From positions 1 to 26,762 of the forward strand of contig CABUUB010000022.1 in assembly GCA_902494625.1 (NCBI GenBank): a stretch of DNA of 26,762 nt, given 5' to 3'. Position numbers and translations under genes: made by a program. The DNA is from an uncultured Collinsella sp. (GTDB taxonomy: Bacteria > Actinomycetota > Coriobacteriia > Coriobacteriales > Coriobacteriaceae). A model generated the notes under the pieces. It did no database searches, was not told the DNA's origin, and was given only the letters and a program-made list of their open reading frames with translations. Each line of letters starts with the position of its first letter. Position 1 is the stretch's first letter. This document shows, in pieces, positions 7,454 to 15,287 of the stretch.

Positions 7454-8641
7454 ATGTCGAGCCTCACCGGTAAGTCATTGAACCCTGTTATGAATCGCAG
7501 GAGCGTTATCGCGAGCGCAGCAGGTCTGGGGGCGATGTCCATTCTAGCTGGCTGCTCCTCCAACGGCGGCGACAGCGGTTCCGCGTCGGGCGACGCTTCG
7601 TTTAAGATCGGCACCATCGGCCCGCTGACCGGCGCCAACGCGTCCTACGGCAAGTCCGTTACCCAGGGTGTCGAGCTTGGCTGCAAGGATTTCTCGACCA
7701 AGGAGCTGCCGCTTGCCAGCAAGGCCGAGGACGACCAGGCCGATGGCGAGAAGGCCGTCAACGCCTTCAACACCCTGCTCGACTGGGGCATGCAGGCCCT
7801 CGTCGGCCCGACCACCACGGGTGCGTCGGTTGCCGTTGCCGCAGAGTGCGGTAACGACCCCAAGACGTTCATGATCACCCCGTCCGCGTCCTCCGAGGAC
7901 GTCACCGACGGCAAGGATTGCGTCTTCCAGGTTTGCTTCACCGACCCCAACCAGGGTGTCAACGCTGCCAAGTTCCTGGCGCAGAAGTATGCGGACGAGA
8001 AGTTCGTGCTGTTCTACAACTCCGGCGACGCCTATTCTTCGGGCATCGCAGATTCCTTTAAGGCCCAGGCCGCTGAGTCCAAGCTCGAGATTGTCGACGA
8101 GGAAACCTTTAAGGACGACTCCGCCACGAGCTTTACCAACCAGCTGACCAAGGCCAAGCAGGCCGGTGCCACCATGATCTTTGCGCCGATCTACTACACG
8201 CCGGCGTCCGTCCTGCTCAAGAACGCCAAGGACATGGGCTACGACGTCAAGATGATGGGCTGCGACGGCATGGACGGCATCCTGGGCGTTGAGGGCTTCG
8301 ATACCTCTCTTGCCGAGGGTCTGCTGCTCATGACCCCGTTCTCCGCCGACGACGAGAAGAACGCCGACTTCGTTAACGCTTACAAGGATAAGTACGGCGA
8401 TACCCCCGACCAGTTTGCCGCCGACGCCTACGACGGCGTGCACGCGGTGGCCGAGGCCGTCAAGGAGGCCGGTCTTGGTGTCGACGCCGACCCGACCGAG
8501 GCCGCCGAGAAGCTGTCCAAGGCTATGCTCAAGATTACCGTTGACGGTCTGACCGGCAAGCTCACCTGGAACGATAAGGGCCAGGTCCAGAAGGAGCCCA
8601 CGGAGTACGTCATCACCGACGGCAAGTACGTACAGGCCTAA
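7454..8641 (+). CDS. livJ: Branched-chain amino acid ABC transporter, substrate-binding lipoprotein
   Basis: This 395-residue protein is the extracytoplasmic binding component for an importer of leucine, isoleucine, valine or related amino acids. The N-terminus carries a hydrophobic signal segment ending in the lipobox LAGC with Cys34, so it should be lipid-anchored. An Arg-Arg pair (MNRRSVIASAAG, 15-16) precedes the hydrophobic stretch and suggests Tat export, though the motif is not a full consensus. The mature part starts with a Gly/Ser/Asp linker and then FKIGTIGPLTGANASYGKSV, typical of the periplasmic-binding-protein type I (Peripla_BP_6) fold. GGAGAG six bases upstream supports the ATG at 7454; an internal ATG at 7490 lacks a site. 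It is the first gene of livJHMGF. Exact ligand specificity is inferred from the operon only. Confidence 0.92.
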   Translation: MSSLTGKSLNPVMNRRSVIASAAGLGAMSILAGCSSNGGDSGSASGDASFKIGTIGPLTGANASYGKSVTQGVELGCKDFSTKELPLASKAEDDQADGEKAVNAFNTLLDWGMQALVGPTTTGASVAVAAECGNDPKTFMITPSASSEDVTDGKDCVFQVCFTDPNQGVNAAKFLAQKYADEKFVLFYNSGDAYSSGIADSFKAQAAESKLEIVDEETFKDDSATSFTNQLTKAKQAGATMIFAPIYYTPASVLLKNAKDMGYDVKMMGCDGMDGILGVEGFDTSLAEGLLLMTPFSADDEKNADFVNAYKDKYGDTPDQFAADAYDGVHAVAEAVKEAGLGVDADPTEAAEKLSKAMLKITVDGLTGKLTWNDKGQVQKEPTEYVITDGKYVQA

Positions 8642-8671
8642 TTGGCCGCCTTACATAGAGCGGTTTTGATC

Positions 8672-8734
8672 CCAAGCAGGGGAGGTTTTGGCCTTCCCTG
8701 CTTGCTTGGTATCTAGGGACGATGTAACGTCCCT
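8672..8734 (+). promoter_or_regulatory. Two hairpins between livJ and livH
   Basis: AAGCAGGG (8674-8681) pairs with CCCTGCTT (8696-8703). Then AGGGACG (8715-8721) pairs perfectly with CGTCCCT (8728-8734) around a 6-nt loop. Neither has a strong T-run. In many binding-protein-dependent operons such hairpins stabilise the 3' end of the binding-protein message or cause partial termination, giving more binding protein than membrane protein. That role is inferred here. Confidence 0.5.
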
Positions 8735-8780
8735 GTTTCATACATCAACTGGAAACCTATTCGAAAGGGGGATGTGGAAC

Positions 8781-9662
8781 ATGACGGTCTTTATCCAATA
8801 CCTGGTCAACGGCCTGTCCATGGGCAGCGTCTACGCCATCATCGCGTTGGGCTACACCATGGTCTACGGTATCGCCAAGATGCTCAACTTCGCTCACGGC
8901 GACGTCATCATGGTCGGTGCCTATGTCTCGTTCTGTGCCACGTCGTATCTCGGCCTCCCGGGCTGGGCATCTGTAGTTCTCTCTTGTGTGGCCTGCACGG
9001 TTCTTGGTGTTCTCATCGAGGGTCTGGCCTATAAGCCGCTGCGCCAAGCAGGCCCGCTGGCCGTTCTGATCACGGCCATCGGCGTGTCTTACTTCCTGCA
9101 GAACGCCGCGCAGCTTCTGTGGGGCGCCACGCCCAAGAACTTCACTTCGCTCGTCACCTTCCAGGTGCCGGAGTTCTTGGCCAAGTTCAACGTAAGCGCC
9201 GTCTCACTCGTCACCATCGTCGCCTGCCTGGTTATCATGGCCGGCCTGATGTTCTTTACAGGTAAGACCAAGATGGGCAAAGCCATGCGCGCCGTGTCCG
9301 AGGACAAGGCCGCCGCTCAGCTCATGGGCATCAACGTTAACCGCACCATCTCGATGACGTTTGCCATCGGCTCTGCCCTTGCCGCCATCGCCGGCGTGCT
9401 GCTGTGCTCTTACTCGCCGGTGCTGCAGCCCACGACGGGTGCCATGCCTGGCATCAAGGCCTTCGACGCCGCCGTCTTCGGTGGCATCGGCTCCATCCCC
9501 GGCGCCTTTGTCGGCGGCATTCTCATCGGCATCATCGAGGCGATGGCGCAGGCCTACATTTCCACGAGCCTTGCCAACTCCATCGTCTTTGGTGTTTTGA
9601 TCATCGTCCTGCTCGTCAAGCCTGCCGGCCTCTTGGGCAAGTACGTCCCCGAGAAGGTGTAG
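8781..9662 (+). CDS. livH: Branched-chain amino acid ABC transporter, permease LivH
   Basis: One of two transmembrane subunits of the importer, 293 residues, with about eight hydrophobic segments. The N-terminal FIQYLVNGLSMGSVYAIIAL and YGIAKMLNFAHGD segments are hallmarks of LivH. The C-terminal region contains FGGIGSIPGAFVGG, the cytoplasmic coupling-loop region of this permease family that contacts the ATPases. An ATG three codons earlier (8772) directly abuts the AAAGGGGG ribosome site, so the ATG at 8781, nine bases after it, is the better start. It lies 139 bp after livJ, behind two hairpins. Confidence 0.92.
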   Translation: MTVFIQYLVNGLSMGSVYAIIALGYTMVYGIAKMLNFAHGDVIMVGAYVSFCATSYLGLPGWASVVLSCVACTVLGVLIEGLAYKPLRQAGPLAVLITAIGVSYFLQNAAQLLWGATPKNFTSLVTFQVPEFLAKFNVSAVSLVTIVACLVIMAGLMFFTGKTKMGKAMRAVSEDKAAAQLMGINVNRTISMTFAIGSALAAIAGVLLCSYSPVLQPTTGAMPGIKAFDAAVFGGIGSIPGAFVGGILIGIIEAMAQAYISTSLANSIVFGVLIIVLLVKPAGLLGKYVPEKV

Positions 9663-9671
9663 GTGAGCGTT

Positions 9672-10751
9672 ATGAAGTTTCTTAAAGACAAGCAGACGCG
9701 TCACGACTTTGTTACGTACGCCATGTGCCTTGTGGCGTTCGCCATCGTGTTCTTTATGCAGTCTAACCACATGATTCCGCGCATGATCGCCGGTCAGCTG
9801 GTTCCCATCACGGCCTATATCGTCATGGCCATCTCCCTTAACCTCGTCGTCGGCATCGCGGGCGACCTGTCGCTGGGCCACGCGGGCTTTATGAGCGTCG
9901 GCGCCTACACGGGCATCGTCACCGCGGTCGCCCTCGAGAGCGCCGTTCCCTCCGATCCGGTGCGTCTGATCATCAGCATCGTGGTCGGCGCCATCGCTGC
10001 TGCTATCCTGGGCTTCTTGATTGGTATCCCGGTCCTGCGCCTGAGCGGCGACTATCTGGCTATCGTGACCCTGGCTTTTGGCGAGATCATCAAAGAGATC
10101 GTCACTTGCCTTATCGTGGGTGTCGACTCGCGCGGCCTGCACGTGATCTTTAACATCACGGGCAACTCTACGATCGACGACCTGCACCTGCTCGAGGACG
10201 GCACCGCCATCATCAAGGGAGCCCAGGGCGCCTCGGGCGTGTCGACGTACTCGACCTTCCTCGCCGGTGCCATCCTGGTCATGGTCGCACTCGTGATCGT
10301 GCTCAACCTGGTTCGCAGCCGTACCGGCCGTGCCATTATGGCCGTGCGCGATAACAAGATTGCAGCCGAGTCCGTAGGCATCTCCGTCACCGAGTACCGC
10401 ATGATCGCCTTCGTGGTTTCCGCTGCCCTCGCCGGTGCTGCCGGAGCCCTCTTCGGCGGTAACTTCTCGCAGCTCTCCGCCACCAAGTTCGACTTCAACA
10501 CGTCCATTCTCATCCTGGTGTTCGTGGTCCTGGGCGGTCTGGGCAATATGCGCGGCTCCGTCATCGCGGCGGCGTTGCTCACGGTGCTTCCCGAGCTGCT
10601 CCGTCAGTTCTCGGACTACCGCATGCTCATCTACGCCATCGTGTTGATCCTGGTCATGATCTTTACCAACAACCCGCAGCTCAAGGCGTTCTTCGGTCGC
10701 GTCAAGGACCGCTTTGCTTCCAAGAAGGAGGTGGCAGCCGATGCCCAGTAA
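9672..10751 (+). CDS. livM: Branched-chain amino acid ABC transporter, permease LivM
   Basis: The second membrane subunit, 359 residues, pairs with LivH to form the channel. Family features are NLVVGIAGDLSLGHAGFMSVGAY near residues 55-80, GDYLAIVTLAFGEI, and FGGLGN-type coupling sequence (VVLGGLGNMRGSVIAAALLT) near the C-terminus. About nine to ten hydrophobic helices are visible. The start is ambiguous: a GTG at 9663 directly follows the livH stop, but AGGTGAG (9661-9667) is well spaced for the ATG at 9672, which I prefer. The 3' end overlaps livG by 11 bp, implying translational coupling. Confidence 0.92.
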   Translation: MKFLKDKQTRHDFVTYAMCLVAFAIVFFMQSNHMIPRMIAGQLVPITAYIVMAISLNLVVGIAGDLSLGHAGFMSVGAYTGIVTAVALESAVPSDPVRLIISIVVGAIAAAILGFLIGIPVLRLSGDYLAIVTLAFGEIIKEIVTCLIVGVDSRGLHVIFNITGNSTIDDLHLLEDGTAIIKGAQGASGVSTYSTFLAGAILVMVALVIVLNLVRSRTGRAIMAVRDNKIAAESVGISVTEYRMIAFVVSAALAGAAGALFGGNFSQLSATKFDFNTSILILVFVVLGGLGNMRGSVIAAALLTVLPELLRQFSDYRMLIYAIVLILVMIFTNNPQLKAFFGRVKDRFASKKEVAADAQ

Positions 10752-11601
10752 GTTTGAGTTCAAGAAGGGCAAGATGGTCCCGTATCCTTCTGGCGCCATC
10801 GTTCCCGATCGTGACCTGGGCGAGCGCCCTGCACTCGAGTGCATCCACCTGGGCATTGAGTTCGGTGGCCTTAAGGCAGTCGACGACTTTAGCCTGACTA
10901 TCGGCAAGACCGAGATCGCCGGTCTGATCGGCCCCAACGGTGCCGGTAAGACCACGGTTTTCAACCTGCTCACCAAGGTGTATCAGCCCACGCACGGCAC
11001 CATCCTGCTCGACGGCGAGGATACCTCGGGCAAGTCGGTCTACCAGGTCAACCGCATGGGTATTGCCCGTACCTTCCAGAACATTCGCCTGTTTAATACC
11101 ATGACGGTGGAGGATAACGTTAAGGTCGGCCTGCATAACCAGGAGCGTTACTCCGGCTTTGAGGGCGTGCTGCGCCTGCCGACGTATTGGAAGCACGAGA
11201 AGGCCGCCCACGAGCGTGCCATGGAGCTGCTGTCCATCTTTGATATGGAGCATCTGGCAAACGAGCAGGCCGGATCGCTGCCTTACGGCGCTCAGCGTCG
11301 TCTGGAGATCGTCCGTGCGCTCGCCACCAACCCCAAGCTGCTGCTGCTCGACGAGCCTGCTGCCGGCATGAACCCGTCCGAGACCGCGGAGCTCATGGAG
11401 AACATCGTCAAGATTCGCGACACCTTCGGCATCGCCATCATGCTTATCGAGCATGATATGTCGCTCGTTATGAACATCTGCGAGGGCATTTGCGTGCTCA
11501 ACTTTGGTAAGGTCATCGCCAAGGGCACGGCCGAGGAGATCCAGAACAACGACGCTGTTATTGAGGCATATCTGGGCAAGCAGGATAAGGGGGAGAACTA
11601 A
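10741..11601 (+). CDS. livG: Branched-chain amino acid ABC transporter, ATPase LivG
   Basis: Cytoplasmic ATP-binding subunit, 286 residues. Walker A is GPNGAGKT (64-71), the signature region is LPYGAQRR (180-187; proline replaces the usual serine at the second position), and Walker B is LLLLDEP with Asp204-Glu205. The switch histidine lies in MLIEHDMSLVM, the LivG-type wording. An unusual N-terminal extension of about 30 residues (KFEFKKGKMVPYPSGAIVPD) precedes the ABC fold; most LivG proteins start close to the first strand. AAGGAGG eight bases upstream fixes the ATG at 10741. The gene overlaps the livM end and its stop abuts the livF start. Confidence 0.93.
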   Translation: MPSKFEFKKGKMVPYPSGAIVPDRDLGERPALECIHLGIEFGGLKAVDDFSLTIGKTEIAGLIGPNGAGKTTVFNLLTKVYQPTHGTILLDGEDTSGKSVYQVNRMGIARTFQNIRLFNTMTVEDNVKVGLHNQERYSGFEGVLRLPTYWKHEKAAHERAMELLSIFDMEHLANEQAGSLPYGAQRRLEIVRALATNPKLLLLDEPAAGMNPSETAELMENIVKIRDTFGIAIMLIEHDMSLVMNICEGICVLNFGKVIAKGTAEEIQNNDAVIEAYLGKQDKGEN

Positions 11602-12315
11602 ATGGCAGAGCCGATGCTTTCCGTCTACAACATCAACGTCTGGTACGGCGCCATCCACGCCATCAAAGACATCTCCTTTAACGTCAACGAGGGCGAGATC
11701 GTGGCCTTGATCGGTGCGAACGGTGCCGGCAAGTCCACGACGCTTAAAACCGTTTCGGGCCTGCTGCGTTCCAAGACCGGTTCCATCAAGTTTATGGGCG
11801 AGGACATTACCCATACGCCTGCCGATAAACTGGTGGGCAAGGGCCTGGCTCAGGTCCCCGAGGGCCGTCGCGCCTTCTTGCAGATGACGGTCGAGGAGAA
11901 CCTGGAGATGGGCGCCTATACACAGCCCAAGTCCACGGTGGCTCCGGGCCTCGAGCGCGTCTACGAGCAGTTCCCGCGCCTGAAGGAGCGCCGTCGCCAG
12001 GTCGCCGGCACCCTTTCGGGCGGCGAGCAGCAGATGCTCGTTATGGGGCGCGCCCTTATGAGTAACCCCAAGCTGCTCATGCTCGACGAGCCCTCCATGG
12101 GTCTGGCGCCGATTCTGATTGAGCAGATCTTCCAAATTGTTGAGGACCTGCACAAGGCCGGCACCACGGTGCTTCTGGTCGAGCAGAACGCGCAGATGGC
12201 GCTCTCGATCGCCACGCGCGGCTACGTGCTCGAGACCGGCAAGATCACCATGACCGGCACCGGCCAAGAGCTGCTGCACGACGACAACGTGCGTAAGGCC
12301 TACCTGGGCGGTTAA
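11602..12315 (+). CDS. livF: Branched-chain amino acid ABC transporter, ATPase LivF
   Basis: Second cytoplasmic ATPase of the importer, 237 residues, the normal size. Walker A is GANGAGKS (38-45), the signature LSGGEQQ begins at residue 138, and Walker B contains Asp162-Glu163 (LLMLDEPSMGLAP). The segment VPEGRRAFLQMTVEENLEMGAY is typical of LivF and separates it from LivG. The ATG follows the livG stop with no gap, and the ribosome site AAGGGGGAG lies inside the livG end, so the two are probably translated together. It is the last gene of the operon and a strong terminator follows. Confidence 0.94.
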   Translation: MAEPMLSVYNINVWYGAIHAIKDISFNVNEGEIVALIGANGAGKSTTLKTVSGLLRSKTGSIKFMGEDITHTPADKLVGKGLAQVPEGRRAFLQMTVEENLEMGAYTQPKSTVAPGLERVYEQFPRLKERRRQVAGTLSGGEQQMLVMGRALMSNPKLLMLDEPSMGLAPILIEQIFQIVEDLHKAGTTVLLVEQNAQMALSIATRGYVLETGKITMTGTGQELLHDDNVRKAYLGG

Positions 12316-12325
12316 TTTTTCCAGC

Positions 12326-12362
12326 AAAGGGGCGCTGACTATCTCGGTCAGCGCCCCTTTTT
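12326..12362 (+). terminator. Rho-independent terminator of livJHMGF
   Basis: AAAGGGGCGCTGAC (12326-12339) pairs perfectly with GTCAGCGCCCCTTT (12347-12360) around a 7-nt loop, and the descending arm runs into five T. The 14-bp stem lies 10 bp after the livF stop. Confidence 0.95.
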
Positions 12363-12431
12363 AAGTTGCGGTGAAATAGGGACTGAATACGGGCTCCAGA
12401 GGCCAAAAGAGTCCCTATTCCACCGCAACTT
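12363..12431. repeat. 69-bp palindromic element with 22-bp arms
   Basis: The arm at 12363-12384 (starting AAGTTGCGGTG) is the reverse complement of 12410-12431 (ending CACCGCAACTT) with 21 of 22 positions paired, around a 25-bp centre. It abuts the livF terminator and ends 58 bp before the cutC start. There is no T-run and no coding potential. The shape fits a REP- or MITE-like dispersed palindrome, but copy number cannot be judged from one window. Confidence 0.75.
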
Positions 12432-12489
12432 CATGGGGATGTGTGACAATGCCCGTCGGAAAACATCTGCTGTCTTTGGGGGCCTATCT

Positions 12490-13167
12490 ATGCTGTACGA
12501 GTTTTGTGCCGAGAACTTTGAGCGGGTGCCGGCGGCCATCGAGGCCGGTGCGGGTCGCATTGAGCTGTGTGACAACCTCGCCGTCGGTGGCACCACGCCT
12601 TCCGCCGGCGTTATTAGCGCTACGGTCAGCTATGCTCACGAGCATGACGCGCGAGTGATGTGCATGATTCGTCCGCGTGGTGGCGACTTTCATTACAACC
12701 AGGACGAGCTGCGCATGATGGAGATGGACCTGGGCCTTGCTGTAAGCGCCGGCGTTGACGGCCTGGTCTTTGGCTGCTGCAAGCCTTGTGCCGGTGGCTG
12801 GGCGCTCGACGAACTCACCCTCGGCGCCCTCGTTATGGCTACGGGCTGCGCGACCGAGGAATGCAAGCGCGAGTCCCTTGACATCACCTTCCACATGGCA
12901 TTTGACCAGCTCTCGCCCGAGGCTCAGCTCGATGCGATTGATACACTTGCCGACTGCGGTGTTACGCGCATCCTCACGCATGGCGGCGCGGCCGGTACGT
13001 CAATCGAGGATAATTTCGATCACCTGGCTCGTTTAATCGAGTATGCGGGCGACCGCCTGACCATCCTTCCCGGCGGCGGCATCACTACGGCAAATCGCGA
13101 CGCGGTCGCGGCGGCGCTAGGCGTCTCCGAGCTTCATGGCACCAAGATTGTGCCGCTGGAGGTATAA
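12490..13167 (+). CDS. cutC: CutC family protein
   Basis: A 225-residue TIM-barrel protein of the CutC family, historically linked to copper homeostasis, although that role is disputed and the biochemical activity is not established. The N-terminal FCAENFERVPAAIEAGAGRIELCDNL, the RPRGGDF motif (61-67) and the ILPGGGIT segment are family landmarks. An unusual Cys-Cys-Lys-Pro-Cys cluster sits at residues 96-100, where the E. coli protein has a GVLDVDG-type loop. Further cysteines occur nearby. I chose the ATG at 12490 because it matches the family N-terminus and follows GGGGG; an in-frame ATG at 12433 would start right at the palindrome edge without a site. The next gene begins 3 bp after its stop. 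Confidence 0.88.
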   Translation: MLYEFCAENFERVPAAIEAGAGRIELCDNLAVGGTTPSAGVISATVSYAHEHDARVMCMIRPRGGDFHYNQDELRMMEMDLGLAVSAGVDGLVFGCCKPCAGGWALDELTLGALVMATGCATEECKRESLDITFHMAFDQLSPEAQLDAIDTLADCGVTRILTHGGAAGTSIEDNFDHLARLIEYAGDRLTILPGGGITTANRDAVAAALGVSELHGTKIVPLEV

Positions 13168-13170
13168 CCC

Positions 13171-13968
13171 GTGACGCTGGTATTTGACGTTCAGCAGGCG
13201 AGCGGCAAGCCCGACGATAATCGTCGCCCTGGCACCGCGTGCCCCTTTTGCGACACGGGAGGGCTTGCCAACATCATCCAGCGCGATGGTGACTGCATCT
13301 GGCTCGAGAATAAGTTCAAGACCTTGCGGGCCACACGTCAGACCGTATTGATCGAGTCTGCCAATCACGACGCCGACCTGGTGACCTATGAACCGGATGA
13401 GCTGCATCATGTGATGCGGTTTGTCCTGGGCTGTTGGCAGCAGATGATCGATTCCCAACAGTACCGCAGTGTGCTCATGTACAAGAACAAAGGCCCGCTT
13501 TCGGGCGGCAGCCTGGTTCATCCACACATGCAGATTGTGGGTCTGGAGCGGGAGGACGGTTATGCAGCACTAGCCCCCGCCAACTTCGAAGGCATCGATG
13601 TTTGGCGACACGGGAGGGTCGCGGTCAACATCTCAACCGAGCCGATCATGGGATTCTTTGAGGTCAACGTCTCGGCTCCACAGGGAATCGCCGCCAGCGA
13701 CGACGCCCGCGACCAAGCCGAAGCGGACCTGTTTGCCGACGCGATCCAGGTAGCTCTGCGCTATATCCTGCGCGAGCACCACGGCGGTCGCGCGGAGTCG
13801 TACAACTTGTTCTTCTATCACCTGGGCGGTCGGACCATTGCCAAGGCGCTGCCACGTTGGGTGGTATCACCCTACTTTGTGGGCTATCGTCTGGCCCAGG
13901 TCAATGCCGAGACAACGCTCGATGTCGATGCCGAGCGCCTACGCGCGCATCTGGAAACGCTCGTATAG
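13171..13968 (+). CDS. DUF4931 / galactose-1-phosphate uridylyltransferase-like protein
   Basis: A 265-residue protein of the HIT-like superfamily, resembling the nucleotidyltransferase GalT. It carries CPFC (24-27), probably zinc ligands, and SGGSLVHPHMQIVG with the His117-Pro-His119-Met-Gln121 motif. In GalT the equivalent second histidine is the uridylylated nucleophile. It is shorter than GalT (about 350 residues) and I associate the wording with the DUF4931 group. The true substrate is unknown. It may transfer a nucleotide or hydrolyse a nucleotide conjugate. The start is a GTG at 13171 supported by GGAGG eight bases upstream, inside the cutC end. The tight coupling suggests co-transcription with cutC. 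Confidence 0.75.
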   Translation: MTLVFDVQQASGKPDDNRRPGTACPFCDTGGLANIIQRDGDCIWLENKFKTLRATRQTVLIESANHDADLVTYEPDELHHVMRFVLGCWQQMIDSQQYRSVLMYKNKGPLSGGSLVHPHMQIVGLEREDGYAALAPANFEGIDVWRHGRVAVNISTEPIMGFFEVNVSAPQGIAASDDARDQAEADLFADAIQVALRYILREHHGGRAESYNLFFYHLGGRTIAKALPRWVVSPYFVGYRLAQVNAETTLDVDAERLRAHLETLV

Positions 13969-13998
13969 CAAAGCTAACGCCCGTGCAATGCGGACAGT

Positions 13999-14997
13999 CT
14001 AGCGTGCCATCGCGTCGCGCCCGGCCTTGACCCGCTTGCGCTGTTTGGCGCGCTCCTCGCCGGTCAGGCGCTCAAAGAGATGTCCGATAATCGAGGCCAG
14101 CACCTGTTGAAACAGCGTACCGCACATGACGGGGAATACGACCTCGCCGGGAAAATACTGTGTCGCGATGACGGCGCCCAAAGAGATGTTACGCATGCCG
14201 CAGGTAAAGCACATGGTGGTCGTCTCGCTATACGGCAGATGCAGGGCACGTGCGACCAGGATGCCGATGATAAAGCCACTGATGGCGAACGAAAGGATAA
14301 AGAGGGCGACTTCCAGGCGCACCGCGTTCATGTGCAGCACGTACTCGCTCATGGCGGTGGAGTTGGACGCGATAACACCCATCATCATGAACTTGCAGGC
14401 GGGCGAAAGCGCGGGGGAGAGTTTCTCATGACCCCAGCCGCGCGTGAGTTCGTTGATCACGATGCCGAGCACGGCGGGGATGGCGATCATAAAGGCCATG
14501 TCTTGCATCATGCTCGGCACATCGATCGAGACGGTGGCGCCCAGCAAGAGCTTGAGCGTAAGAGGAATCGTCACAGGTGAGATGACCGAGGACGTCAGGA
14601 TGATGGTGAGCGCGAGCGGGCCGTTGCCGCCGAACATGCTAATCCACATAAAGGCAGTGACTGCCACGGGTACGCTGTACTCGAGCACGATACCGCAGAC
14701 AAGGTTGGGATTGGAGCCAAAGAATAACGATCCTATGGCATAGGCTGCGATAGGGATAAGCACCGCCGAGACGAGCAACGCCAAGACCAGGTGCAGCGGA
14801 CGGCGGAACACCTCGGTTACCTGGTGGAAGGTGTTGCTGAGCGCACCCTGAAACGTCATAAAGGCAAACAGGGCGGGAACGATAGGCTTGAGTACGCCAA
14901 TCTGCTGGGGAAAGAGCACACCGAGCGCCACGCAAATCGGAACGATGACCTGCATATGTCCCGCGAGAAACTTGCCCAGTCCAACCCATTGCTTCAT
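13999..14997 (-). CDS. BASS-family (bile acid:sodium symporter-like) transporter
   Basis: A 332-residue integral membrane protein with about nine to ten hydrophobic helices. Family-like segments are ALFAFMTFQGAL near residue 45, the EYSVPVAVTAFMW region, and TMCFTCGMRNISLGAVIATQYF near residue 260, which matches the conserved Gly-Met-Arg-Asn crossover region of BASS transporters. Bacterial members carry diverse organic anions such as pyruvate, pantoate and bile acids, so the substrate should not be assumed. The C-terminus is short and basic (EERAKQRKRVKAGRD). The ATG at 14995-14997 has only a weak ribosome site (AGGCG). It converges on the DUF4931 gene with 30 bp between stops and no clear terminator. 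Confidence 0.82.
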   Translation of the reverse strand: MKQWVGLGKFLAGHMQVIVPICVALGVLFPQQIGVLKPIVPALFAFMTFQGALSNTFHQVTEVFRRPLHLVLALLVSAVLIPIAAYAIGSLFFGSNPNLVCGIVLEYSVPVAVTAFMWISMFGGNGPLALTIILTSSVISPVTIPLTLKLLLGATVSIDVPSMMQDMAFMIAIPAVLGIVINELTRGWGHEKLSPALSPACKFMMMGVIASNSTAMSEYVLHMNAVRLEVALFILSFAISGFIIGILVARALHLPYSETTTMCFTCGMRNISLGAVIATQYFPGEVVFPVMCGTLFQQVLASIIGHLFERLTGEERAKQRKRVKAGRDAMAR

Positions 14998-15159
14998 ATG
15001 CGCCTGTGACTCCCTTTGCTCGTGAATCCGTTTTGAATGGATATGCTAGACGCTCGCATGCGTTCGTGCGTCAGAAACGCTCGAATATTTCGAGGCTATT
15101 ACCGGCATCGTTTACCGAAACCGCGGCGTGCTGCGGCGATTTGCGTCCGCGCTGCACGG

Positions 15160-15165
15160 TATAAT
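15160..15165 (+). promoter_or_regulatory. Candidate -10 box for the recJ-rel transcript
   Basis: A perfect TATAAT lies in the 224-bp gap between divergent genes, 114 bp before the recJ ATG. No good -35 is seen at 16-18 bp, and a TTGCGT at 15141-15146 is only 13 bp away. The prediction rests on the -10 alone. Confidence 0.4.
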
Positions 15166-15221
15166 AAATCCGTTCAACAGATCTGCCTGCCGAAGCGGGC
15201 ATACACAGAGGACTCATCGCT

Positions 15222-15287
15222 ATGAACCGTGAGAGGTATCGCGGCGACCTGCCCCTATCGGGGGTGGGTGCCTATGTCATCGCTTAA
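15222..15287 (+). CDS. Possible 21-codon leader ORF overlapping the recJ start
   Basis: ATG at 15222 with AGAGGA nine bases upstream opens a 21-residue frame (MNRERYRGDLPLSG...) ending in TAA at 15285-15287, 14 bp inside recJ. Its ribosome site is as good as that of recJ. It could be a translational coupling device or a chance frame. The peptide has no recognisable feature. Confidence 0.3.
   Translation: MNRERYRGDLPLSGVGAYVIA

Noticed and set aside
9204..12327. Long minus-strand frames (590 and 541 codons) antisense to livH-livF
   Set aside because: They are low-complexity shadow frames opposite five well-supported transport genes.
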